Source of the DNA: Przewalskia tangutica
Taxonomy: Eukaryota > Streptophyta > Magnoliopsida > Solanales > Solanaceae
Reading direction: 5' to 3'
Length of the DNA: 64,000 nt
Assembly: GCA_029844215.1 (NCBI GenBank)
Contig: CM056730.1
Coordinates: 51,534,924-51,598,923, forward strand
Shown here: positions 1-10,227 of the stretch, one piece after another
How positions within the stretch are numbered: the first letter of the stretch is position 1
Layout: every line of letters begins with the position of its first letter
Notes under the pieces: generated by a model
What the model was told of the DNA's origin: nothing
The model's input: the letters and a program-made list of their open reading frames with translations, nothing else
Database searches by the model: none
Translations under genes and position numbers: made by a program

Positions 1-1449
1 TTTGATTAAGGATTATTGCATAATATAAGAATTACGACATGGAGAAGATGAGACTTTATGGAGTCCCGAGAATTAAAGAAAACGGGAGTTAAGAGTTAAA
101 GGAAGTGGAATTTAAGCTTTACTTACTACTTGGGGAATTAAATGAGTGAAGTAGACACTTAAAGGGGTCAAAGTGTAATTGTAAGAGGGACCAAAGTGCA
201 TTTATTAAAATCTGAAAAAATGTTTAATTGCCCTACACATTTCTCATTCTTTCACTAACACAAAATTCCAAATTTCCTTCTCCTCTTTCTCCATTGCCCT
301 TGCTCGATTTTCCCTCCATTTTCTAACAAGAAAAATTAAGCTTTTGCTCCATCTTATTAGAATAGTTACCCTACACATTTAAGCCAAGAAATTAGGGCAA
401 TCTTTAATCACCCAAAGCAGTGGCAAAACTCCCCACTGCTGCCGCGAGGTTAGCCCAGAAATTCAAGGTTTTTGGATGAAGTTTTGGCAAGAAAAATGTG
501 CATAGATGAGGGGTTGTAATATTAGGACACTTGCATGTTGATTTAGAGTTAAAGAAGTGAAATTGAAAGCAAAATTGGCCCAAAAATAGTGACTGGAATC
601 GGGACTGCTGGGCAGAATGTTGTTCAACTTTGGAGGGGTATATCTCCTAGCATATTAGGAGTTTTTGGGTGTTTCAAAAGCCTAAAATGAAGTTCGTCGA
701 GTCTAGTTTCCAACTCAATAAACCGCTCGTCGATAGGATACTGGAGTAGAGAGTTATCGACGTTACAAGTTCAGCTGACGAAGCAGTGGCTAAAAATCTG
801 GACAGTCACGTTTTTGGGGACTGTTTTGGTAAAATTTTAAGGTATGAAATTCTTCTTCTATTGGTGAAAATGTATCCCTTTTACTTGATATTTTATAGAT
901 TAATTGATATTATAGTTAGGAGAATTATCCATGTTAAAGAAGAAAGGGAAAGAAGACAATGCATGTGAATGATAGAGGTCGAAACCGATTTAGAACCTAT
1001 TTTTGGCGTACGTTGGAATTAAGTAATTGTGTTGGTATGTTATTACTAATTGCATGTGAAAATTTAGATGAAACCTTGATGTTTAAAGTTAAAGTTGTTA
1101 ATTGAAGTTGTTGGGAGATTAATTGGAAAGTAAAGAAATTTTGGAAAAAGCTTTGGAATTGTAAAATGTTGATATGACCGGAAAGTTGATAGAAATTGTT
1201 GAAAATTTCGATAATGTATTACGGACTGGATTAGTGTGTGAATATAAGTTACTACATGCATATTTATTGAGGCAATTATCTATACATGCCTCGAAAGGAT
1301 TAAAGTATAGAAAAGTGTTAAATTCACATTCTTGAATTGGCGATGTCGTTAAGAGATTGGATTGCCCCATGATAATTCTAACGTGACTAAATGATTGACT
1401 AACATGAGAGGTAATTCTATAAATTCCCTTGGTTATTGAAGTTGATAAA
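1..1449 (+). mobile_element. LTR-F, left arm (solo or 3' LTR, interrupted by TE-1)
   Basis: Non-coding, AT-rich sequence that resumes at 38621 once TE-1 is removed; the ATAAA at 1445-1449 is repeated at 38616-38620. The rejoined unit runs to 40014 and ends in GGGTCGTGACA, the same 3' terminus as the other + strand LTRs here, so this is the 5' portion of an LTR of at least 2.8 kb. Its true start lies left of the window. The short open frames in it have no recognisable product. Whether it is a solo LTR or the 3' LTR of a longer element cannot be decided. Confidence 0.6.
1445..1449. repeat. TE-1 target-site duplication, left copy (ATAAA)
   Basis: ATAAA directly abuts the TGTCACG terminus of TE-1 and matches the five bases after its other end at 38616-38620. 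A 5 bp duplication is the usual footprint of Ty3/gypsy integrase. Confidence 0.85.
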
Positions 1450-1675
1450 TGTCACGATCCGTTCCCGGGCCCGTGACTGGTGCCTTACCCGGACACCCAA
1501 GTAGACATACATCAGAGTAACCAGTGGAATATAAAACAAAGACATGAAACAATAAAGAGTAAGAACAGTCTATCCAAAGAAAAGTTGCCTTTCGGCATAT
1601 ATATAAATACCAAAAGTGAACAGTTACATCCCAACTTAACAACAGGACTACAGACCTCTAAGAATGTGTAAACAC

Positions 1676-1700
1676 TATGACGGGACAGGGCCCCGTCATA
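1676..1700 (-). promoter_or_regulatory. LTR stem-loop, TE-1 3' LTR copy
   Basis: Perfect inverted repeat: arms TATGACGGG (1676-1684) and CCCGTCATA (1692-1700) around 7 nt. On the sense strand the loop is GCCCTGT. Homologous hairpins occur at 4579-4603, 10459-10483, 17013-17037, 21191-21215, 28410-28434, 35780-35804, 39638-39656 and 40865-40889, with compensatory or wobble changes in the stem. Function unknown; position near the LTR 3' end suggests R/U5 RNA. Confidence 0.6.
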
Positions 1701-3158
1701 CCCCTGAATGTACAAAACATCTACAACACCAGGGAGAACCACACCAAAAGTTGAGCCTCCGGAGAAATGGAGCTCCTGACACCTGAGCAAAGATCCTAAG
1801 AATGAGGATCTACCACCTGCTTTACTTTACCTGCGGCATGAACGCAGCCCCCCCGAAGGAGGTCAGTACAACAGGTACCAAGTATGTGAAACTGTAAAGT
1901 ACTGATATATATATATAACTATAACATTTTAAAACCAATTCACAAATATGAACGAAACAATCAAGTTAACCGCACATAGTGCCACATCATAAACAAGATC
2001 AAAATAATAGACATAATGTAACTGGTCTTTTCTAGGCCGCTAATGATCGAAGCAAGGTCAATCGCCCATAGTATCATTATGCGAGCCTAATCTCGACTCC
2101 GCGATCCGCATAGGCCACCTAGGCCCGCATGAGGTATTCTCGCATCGAGGTAGCTAATCCTCGGCATCGCCTGGACTCATGATCGCGTAGCGCCACATAG
2201 ACCGCATGAGGTATTCCTCACATCACATTCCTGGAACTCCCGCAGCTCCGCATAGGTCCCATGGACCCGCATGAGGTATTTCTCGCATCACATTCCTGGA
2301 ACTCCCGCAGCTCCGCATAGGTCCCATGGACCCGCATGAGGTATTCCTCGCATCGGGGGGCAGCTTAACATCCGGCATCATAACAAGTCAGGTGGGTAAA
2401 TGATATAATACTAACACAACGGCTTATCGTTAAACAACATAAGCACAACAGGAATAACCTCCTTACACAAACATCACAAGAATCGAACACAATGGCTTAT
2501 CGTTAAACAACATAAGCACAACAAGAATAACGTCCTTACACAAGCGTCACAAGATACTAACACACGTAGCATCATAACATGTTTATCAAACCAACTTACC
2601 ATACCTTCAAACATTATTTGAAGCATTTGATAAACAAATAATAAAACCGTTTTTCTTATCTTCCTTAAGTCGTTATACCTAACTTCCCATAAAGCTAGTA
2701 TAACACTTAAGTTTTTTATTTAAAACCAAGTCTTACTTTTCTTCCAAAAATGATTCATAACTCTTTTTGAAATATTCAAGATTCTTATTATTTAGAACTC
2801 AAGTCCAAAGACATCAAAGTAAAGCCAAATTTAGTTTAACACACGTACGTCTACCGTACTATATATATTTCGCAAATATCATGCTCAAAGGGATAGGAAG
2901 AATCACATACCTCCTCGGCTAAATCCACTTGCCAAGTCGGATATGTCGCGCGCAGAGTGTCAACCTATAATAGTCAAAACACGCCTATTAACTTCTAGTT
3001 TTTCGTGGGATTCTTCTAACTAAGACTTCTCTTAGTCTACGGAAAATTGGGCAGCACTTCCCCCGTTTCTACTCAATTCTCCACCTTTAAAAAGGCCCGA
3101 TAATAGTAACCAACATGCCATAAATAAGGCGCAATAACTCCGAATTTTAAAAAAGGGA

Positions 3159-3412
3159 ATAACATGCCCAAACGGAACGCGATTAACAATCTCTCCTTCA
3201 AAATAACAATAAGTAAAGAAGGGGATAACACGTCCAAACGAAACGCGATTAACAATCTCTCCTTCATAATAACAATAAGTAAAGAAGGGGATAACACGCC
3301 CAAACGGAACGCGATTAACAATCTCTCCTTCATAATAACAATAAGTAAAGAAGGGGATAACACGCCCAAACGGAACGCGATTAACAATCTCTCCTTCATA
3401 ATAACAATGTAA
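3159..3412. repeat. 66 bp tandem repeat in TE-1 3' LTR (about 3.8 copies)
   Basis: Units begin at 3159, 3225, 3291 and 3357 with ATAACA followed by a CCAAACG-type core and GCGATTAACAATCTCTCC. The period is 66, a multiple of three, which explains why repeated open frames appear on both strands here; these are not genes. The matching array in the other LTR is at 37130-37383. Confidence 0.9.
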
Positions 3413-3470
3413 ATACGGTCCAAAGTAAATACAGTCCAAAGTAGATACGGTCCAAAGTAGATACGGTCCT
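3413..3470. repeat. 16 bp tandem repeat (ATACGGTCCAAAGTAG)
   Basis: Four ATACGGTCC-type starts at 16 bp spacing. The other LTR of the same element has five (37384-37456), so one unit was gained or lost after insertion. Confidence 0.85.
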
Positions 3471-5082
3471 TAAGTTGGGGTCCTTGGCCAACTTTTACAA
3501 TTTTACTTATCCAATTTCTTCATTAGTCCTTCAACTTATATTCCAATCTTTATATAAGTTATAGTTTCTTTGTTGTTAACTTCTTAGTAAGTAATGGATA
3601 CATTTTTACCATTTTAATGGCTAATATGTCAATTCTTCTTTTAACATCTTAACAAGATCCAAATCTTTCCTTATATATTATAGTCCATAATATACTTCCA
3701 ATATATGTATAATATCCAATATACATAATAATCAACTTCACAAAGAGGTTAAGGTTCATTACCTCAATAATAGCCCAACAATATCCAAGAACTTAAAGTC
3801 GTTCCAAAGCAAGTCTTAGCTCCAAATCTTTGTTCTTTAGCTCCACATATTTGTGCTCCAAAACACCACAAGTCACCCTTAGAAGTTCCTAGCCAACTTC
3901 TATTCAAGAATTAACTCCAAAAAGTGAAGAACGCTTAGGCTTCATAACTGCCCACTCTCGGCTTTAGTGAGGTTTTTGAGGCTAGGGGTGTGAATTCTTG
4001 TCTAACTCTTGGTTAATAATCTTCCTAACACATTAAGGAAGAACACTTATAAGTTTAAGAATTTTTGGACAACATTTGGTTAAGGGGAGGGGCTGTTCGA
4101 CGAGAGCAAATCAAGAAGGAGGGAGAGGGAAATATTTTCAAGTCTAGAAATATACTAAGTGTGGAAGATTTTCATCAACTAAAGGGGTTTATATAGTACA
4201 ACCAAGGGTTAGGATTGAAACATGTGTATGGTATAGATGTGTTTGTGTAGGTTCCTTACTACACTTGTCCCACAAAAGCCATGCAAGACCTTGACCATTT
4301 GACTTGCCCACCAACTCATAAAAACCGTCCAACTACACCATGCAATCACGTCGCCCGAACACGGGCGTGGATCGGTGCCTACACAGGCACCCTTCTACCT
4401 TAACAACTAAGTAAAACTGCGGAATTTAAATAACACCTCTTTTCTTTTCTTTTTTAAAACCCACATACGTGCAACGGCAAAGCCGACAAGGCTGCCATAA
4501 TATATATAAACAAAAGACACTACATCGCATACGAGTCCATCCACATATGAATACAGACCTCTAAGAGTTATACTGAACTATGACGGGACAAGGCCCCGCC
4601 GTACCCATAGCTGTACAAAAGCCTGTACTGAAAGAACTTATACCAAAAAGATAAACTCCCGAACTGAAGGAGCTATCCAAAAACTCTGAGCAGGGTCCTA
4701 CACCTGCCGATCACCAAACTGCGTACCTAAACCTGCGGCATGAACGGCCCCGGCGAAGGTCGGTCTGAAGAATGTACCAAGTATGTGAAAGCGATGAAAT
4801 CGTAATTAAATCATAACAGTCTAAACAAAGCGGAGACATGTATGATAGCCAACCTACGATATAATACATAGCGATCATATCAAGTCGTGGATCATGCCTC
4901 AAGTCATTTCTAAAATATAACCATGGGTCTACGCCATAATATCAATCATGCGTGGAATCCTTCCTCACCGTGATCCATGATATAATATAACACTAATAGG
5001 CACACATGAACACCAAGTCCCACCTGTGTCCTAAAAACTGTACGGGCCAAGTATGAAGTCGAGCAGGTGGTAAAGCAGGGGG

Positions 5083-5400
5083 GTATAATGTCTTGGGGGT
5101 TTACCCCTCATTTATACTCTTACCCTGGAGAAGGTGGTATAGCGTCTTGGGGGTTTACCCCTCACTTATACTATTACCTTATCTCGACCGACCATCAAAC
5201 AAAACAAGCAGGGGGTATAATGTCTTGGGGGTTTACCCCTCATTTATACTCTTACCCTGGAGAAGGTGGTATAGCGTCTTGGGGGTTTACCCCTCACTTA
5301 TACTCTTACCCTATCTCGACCGACCATCAAACAAAACAAGCAGGGGGTATAATGTCTTGGGGGTTTACCCCTCACTTATACTCTTACCCTATCTCAACTG
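5083..5400. repeat. 132 bp composite tandem repeat (about 2.4 copies)
   Basis: Units start at GTATAATG (5083, 5215, 5347). Each unit holds two related half-units built on GTATARYGTCTTGGGGG and TTTACCCCTCAYTTATACT, so it is a higher-order repeat. Because 132 is divisible by three, long open frames run through it; they are artefacts of periodicity. A degraded copy lies at 10962-11262. Confidence 0.88.
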
Positions 5401-5628
5401 GCCGTCAAACAAAACATAAGCACTACCATGTCTTCTATAAAAATCCGGGAATTTAACCCAAGTACTACAAATAACGGAAGCATACCCGTGGAATCCCCCA
5501 TCACTGTCGGTACGTCCAAGTACTTACAACAAGACCGTCGGCCCTCCAACCGAGAGTCGCGACAACGTAATAAAACATAATACTTGCACTCAAAGGCTAT
5601 CACCAGCACATATAGGCAATTCTTCATT

Positions 5629-5980
5629 AAACAAGCCAAAGTACTTAGCAAGGCAGACTTAGAATAATTCTCAATTAATCAAGCCAAAGTACTTATCAAG
5701 GCACACTTAGAATAATTCTCAATTAATCAAGCCAAAGTACTTATCAAGGCACACTTAGAATAATTCTCAATTAATCAAGCCAAAGTACTTATCAAGGCAC
5801 ACTTAGAAAAATTCTCAATTAATCAAGCCAAAGTACTTATCAAGGCACACTTAGAAAAATACTCAATTAATCAAGCCAAAGTACTTATCAAGGCACACTT
5901 AGAAAAATTCTCAATTAATCAAGCCAAAGTACTTATCAAGGCACACTTAGAATAATTCTCAATTAATCAAGCCAAAGTAC
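5629..5980. repeat. 48 bp minisatellite (8 unit starts)
   Basis: CAAGCCAAAGTAC recurs every 48 bp at 5632, 5680, 5728, 5776, 5824, 5872, 5920 and 5968, with linker TTATCAAGGCACACTTAGAA. The sister LTR has ten starts. Confidence 0.93.
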
Positions 5981-8271
5981 TACGTACGTACATTCTTTTC
6001 AAAAGACTCCTTTTTATGTAAATCCCAAGATACTAACACCCGTAGTATCAAGGTGTGTCTATTTTCAAAGTAAGTTACTACACTTTTAGAAAACTCATTT
6101 CAAAGCTTGAAATCAAGTAACTTCAAATTTTCACAATCAAGGCAACTTATGCCCATTAATCAAAATAGACAACTTTCTAAACATTCCATAAAGCCGTTAT
6201 AACCAACTTCCCATAAAGCCGTTATAACCCTTTATGGTTTTTAGACAATTTCATTCCTTTTATAACCAAGAGACTTATACTTTTAAAACCAAGTATCACA
6301 TACTTACTAATCAAGTTCTTAACTTTCAAAATACTTCAAGTCTCTTAATATTTAGAAAACAAGTTTCTTCTACTTTTAAACCTCAAGTAACTCACACCTT
6401 TAAAACAAGTTACTTCTCTTAAATCATGTCACTTCTCCTCTCTTTAAACAATTAAGTAAATCACTCCTTTGACTCTCCTAAAGTCATTATAATGACATTT
6501 AGGTTTTGGAACTAAGGCACTAGCCAAAAGGTTTGGAAACCACTTCCTTTTCAAGACTCTATGTACTTTAAGTAAAATACTTTCACTTTTAAGAATCCAA
6601 CTTCACTAAGGCAATGGATTATACAACTTACAATTTACACATCAAAGTACAATCAAGGAAGTTCATAGAACAAATTCTATATTAGGCAATCCAAGTACAA
6701 CCAAGGAATGAATCATTTAAGGAGTGGAACTTACTTTCTTTATCCTAAGGAATCATGCTAGAAGAGGAGATAGTTCACATACCTTTTCGGCTAATATCCA
6801 CAAGCTTAGCCGAATACGCCGTACGTAGAAGTGTCAACCTATAATGGTCACAACAAGACTATCAACTTCTAGTCTCTAACGTAGAATAATACTAAGTATA
6901 TGGTCTCTAATTCTACGGAAAATCGGCAAAGACTTCCTTTGTTTCTACTCACTTTGCCACCTTTTTCAAGGCCGAATACAATAACCAACACGCCACATTT
7001 AAGGCTCAAATAACAACCAAACAAAGGGGATTACACGCCTTACAATACGTGTAAAATTCCGCCCCACAATTTATACCAACTTAGTCCATAAACAAGCCAT
7101 TCTCGGCTAACAACATAACCATAATTCAAAGTCTTTTCCAATCCTTTTCAAATTCCATGTTCTAAGGTCTAACATGTTATATAGTCATAAACAACTTCAA
7201 CAACTACAATTTCTTTCTTATACAATATGCGACGACTTTAAACTAATAATCAACTTGAATTCCAATCTTAAGGCTAAACATGCTAGTTTTCGGATTAGGG
7301 TTCCAATAGCCAATACACTAATCCAACTACATAATATATAACTCATGCTTGCTAATATCCATAGCTACAATCAAAAAGTAAACTTAATTGCTAAAACGAC
7401 AAAATTTATACCTTTCCAAGCCCTTAAAATTTCCAAGATTCAAAGTCGCGCCTTAGCAATTCTTAGCTCCTTTCCTTAGGTTCCAATCCGCTCCAAGCAC
7501 TCCTTAGAGGCCTATGAAGAACCCATCTTTAAGTTCCAACTTCAAAGTTGAAGAACTCCACAAGTTTCCGCTTTGCGACTAATACGAAAACGCCGTTTTT
7601 CCGAAATCTTTCTATTGAGATATCCTTACAATACCCTTAGGGACATTGGGTTAAAGTCTTGTGGCTAATGGATCAAAACTACAAAATTTTGTGTGGAGGG
7701 GAGGACCAAACCCGAGAGCTCTTGAACTCAAGCTCTAGTTTCTCAAACAATTTCTAAGTGTTAGAGACTTAGTCTTGCACTTGCTATGCTTATATAACAC
7801 ATTGGATGGCTTAGATAAAAACACTTGTATTAATTGGATGAAAGGGATCAAGCCAAATGGCCCTTGACTTGGTCAACAATGTCAAGCTCTAGCAAGACTA
7901 ATCTTTTACCTTGGTCAATGACCATTATGCCCTTGCATAAATTCGACCAAGCCATGAGGGGGAGGTGCCACGTGTCGCCCTCTCATTCGTACATAAATTC
8001 CGTAACCCTCGTGGGCCCCACAAAACGTAAAATTCCTCGGGTGGGCCCCACGTGACCAAATCCATAAAAATAAATTTCCATAAGGTTAAGAGTTCCATAC
8101 TCTTCAAATAATGCCTTTTGAGAATCCAATTCTCAACAACGAACATTTTTCCTTACCGACGTTCGGAAGATTTTCCGTCGGAAAAACAATTCTTCCTTTC
8201 GTACCGATTTCCAAGTCTTGATTCCTTACGTACATTCTCTTATACCTGTCCTGGACTTACGGGGTGTAACA

Positions 8272-8307
8272 TTCTTCCCCCCTTAGAAACATTCGTCCCC
8301 GAATGTT
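8272..8307 (-). other. TE-2 polypurine tract and adjacent palindrome
   Basis: Read on the minus strand, a purine-rich AAGGGGGGAAGAA tract directly precedes the LTR, the expected primer site for plus-strand DNA synthesis. Next to it AACATTCG (8288-8295) and CGAATGTT (8300-8307) form a hairpin with a 4 nt loop; related palindromes are found in TE-1, TE-3, TE-4 and TE-5. Confidence 0.75.
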
Positions 8308-9166
8308 CTTAGTCGGTTGTCAAGCTATACAAACTCCGGCATAAACTCTATACTATGCCTAACAGTCAATACATGCACAAGGCCAACGATGCCACGCATG
8401 GCCACCACAACATACGTGAACATAATAATGGACCTTCCGTCCGTGGTCCCTTCTCACAAAACTCGAAGGTTACTATCTTCCCAAACACGGGATCCTTAGA
8501 GGTTCCTTTCTTTCCTTACTTGTCATACTTTCTCGTACTTTCAAACTCATCTAGTACACGTACAAAATCTTAAATTTTGTTTCTCTTCTCCAATCCTTGG
8601 AGTTACTATCCAAACTTGGCCATATAGTTACTTACATTCCCGTTAAGGCTCTTATCGGTGCTTACGACCTAGTTCCGGTGGAACGCATCCACGAACTCGT
8701 ACAACGATCAACTAGACTTGGGCCTAGCACCCTCGTGACCCTATCACATAGTGGGACCATTTCTAACTGACATCACCCCATTCCACACTACCGGCTGACC
8801 CGAAATGAGTCCATAACCCGACTCATCGTCACACTTAACTTCTCATTCTTAGTCTGAAATAAATCTCTCTTACCTCAAGGTACTTCTCACCCTATCCCCT
8901 ATACACTAGAGGTTTGTCACATAAGCCAAAATATTCCCACTGCACATTATTCCCTATCGGTCTTACACTGTTATGGGGCAATTACTATTTGTGAGCTCTA
9001 CACAACTATAGTCTCAGTTCACTTACCATTCTTGTCAACATTCTTAACTTCTTACTTACTAATCAAGGTATCCCTACCTCTGGGGTACTATCACTTTACA
9101 ACTCTAGCAATAAAGGGAAAACATATATGCTAGGGTAAAATCTAAATCTATCAACGCACGTATGAT
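8308..9166 (-). other. TE-2 internal non-coding spacer
   Basis: About 860 bp between the palindrome and the gag remnant. No RT, integrase or protease motif is readable in any frame and I see no similarity to the pol of TE-1, TE-3 or TE-5. It may be a relic of the autonomous ancestor's 3' region or captured sequence; origin unknown. Confidence 0.55.
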
Positions 9167-10022
9167 TCAAAGGAATCGAAATATACCTGTAACCCCGTGC
9201 GATGTCGCCTCCTGATCCTGCCCCGTAGTCACGTCATCTCTGCGGTTCGAAGGACCGCCAGAACTATAAACTCCACCCTGACCTCTACCACGGCTGGCTA
9301 ACATCTGAACACCCTGCCCTGGGGAACGCACAACTGTGGAGGAAAGGGAACCAACTACCGGCCTCATAGGCTGAGCCACCTCACCAGTGCTCTTTCTAAA
9401 AGGACATACCCTCAGAATATGGCCCGGACGGCCACAATAAAAACAAACACCTGTGCCATAACGGCATTTCCCCGAATGACGCTTACCACATCTGATACAC
9501 TGAGGAATAGGTGGCCTCGACCGAGAAAGTCCTCTGCTCCTCTGAGAACCTCGACCTCTGGAGCTCGGACCGGCTCCTAAATACCTTGTGGGGTCCAAAC
9601 TCCCACCTGTGAGCTGCGGGGGTATGTACTGGGTAGGCTGGGACGAATATCTCACTCGCTGCTGAGGCAGCTCGTCCAAAAACTCACCGGAATAACCAAC
9701 CGGTCTAGCCCTCTTACGCTGATCTCCGCGTTGGCCCTCTACCCTCTGTACACCTGTCTGTACTGGCCGAATAACCCCCTGCTGATGAAACTGTAGCACT
9801 GCTATCTTGGTCAATAACATAATGGCTTCCTTCATGACCCTAACGTCTTCCCCTAGCGAAGCGGAGGCTCGTGTCGGGGCCTCAAAACTGGCGAAGAACT
9901 CGCCATCGCGGAACAACATCCGGTATACCCTGGGCATAAGCCCTATCAACTCTCTGAGTCTGACTAGTAGCTCCTGCTACTCCTTTGCCCTTCTGGGCGG
10001 CTGTTGCCCTCCTTGGAGGCAT
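9167..10022 (-). pseudogene. gag: TE-2 gag remnant with two CCHC zinc knuckles
   Basis: The natural start is probably the ATG at 10022, which opens with MPPRRATAAQKGKG, matching the TE-1 gag start, but that frame stops after about 34 codons. The longest frame (9167-9949, 260 aa) is shifted relative to it. It lacks the capsid core seen in TE-1 but keeps a basic Arg/Gly-rich linker and two knuckles, CIRCGKRHSGKC and CFYCGRPGHILRVC, for nucleic-acid binding. It ends just where the TE-1 reading would enter protease (VTGIFRFL stop against VITGTLS), so the pol deletion begins at the gag-protease junction. Such a protein could at most act as a nucleocapsid-like RNA binder; whether it is made is unknown. 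Confidence 0.7.
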
Positions 10023-10206
10023 AACTGTAACACAAAATCACGTCAGAGAGGAATTATCTTACTAACACAGCTCTATGGCACGATCTTAGAGTGAGAAGAA
10101 TAGAAACCAACTCCTAAATGTCCTGTAGCCTCCTGTTTATGGGTGTGGCGCGCAACACACCGATAATCAAGACTCTACTAGACACGGTCTGTAGACATTC
10201 CGAGGA

Positions 10207-10224
10207 CTGACTGCTTTGATACCA
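10207..10224 (-). other. TE-2 primer-binding site (tRNA-iMet type)
   Basis: On the minus strand TGGTATCAAAGCAGTCAG lies three bases inside the 5' LTR. TGGTATCAGAGC is the usual complement of the plant initiator tRNA-Met 3' end; one base differs. Confidence 0.8.
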
Positions 10225-10227
10225 CTC

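Larger units (their letters stand above)
1450..4345 (-). repeat. TE-1 3' LTR, outer segment
   Basis: Begins with TGTCACG (the LTR 3' end on the minus strand) and is collinear with 35554-38330 of the other LTR. It holds the stem-loop at 1676-1700, a tandemly repeated GCATGAGGTATT block around 2120-2350, a 73 bp duplication near 2412-2560, the 66 bp and 16 bp arrays at 3159-3470, and a TATA-like TTTATATA at 4188-4195 that reads TATATAAA on the sense strand. TE-2 interrupts the LTR after 4345. Confidence 0.85.
4346..8271 (-). repeat. TE-2 3' LTR (about 3.93 kb)
   Basis: Runs from TCACGTCGCCCG (terminal TG missing) to GGGGTGTAACA. It includes the stem-loop at 4579-4603, the 132 bp array at 5083-5400, the 48 bp array at 5629-5980 and a TATA-like TATATAA near 7791. 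It is 77 bp shorter than the 5' LTR, mainly because it has two fewer 48 bp units. The short open frames inside it are repeat-driven or chance. Confidence 0.88.

Noticed and set aside
3032..3439. Repeated-peptide open frames on both strands in the TE-1 LTR
   Set aside because: They follow the 66 bp tandem unit (divisible by three) inside an LTR and occur identically at 37044-37478; no sign of coding.
5067..5456. 129 aa repetitive frame with a MSWGFTPHLYSYP-like motif
   Set aside because: Produced by the 132 bp LTR repeat; two frames are open at once and the sister LTR copy at 10894-11434 is frameshifted.
7834..8146. Overlapping small open frames near the TE-2 LTR promoter
   Set aside because: They lie in LTR sequence duplicated at 13792-13989 where the frame is altered; no family resemblance.
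1450..10200. TE-1 3' LTR and TE-2 as one giant element
   Set aside because: Internal termini, separate primer site and collinearity of 4345/14231 with 38330 show two nested elements.
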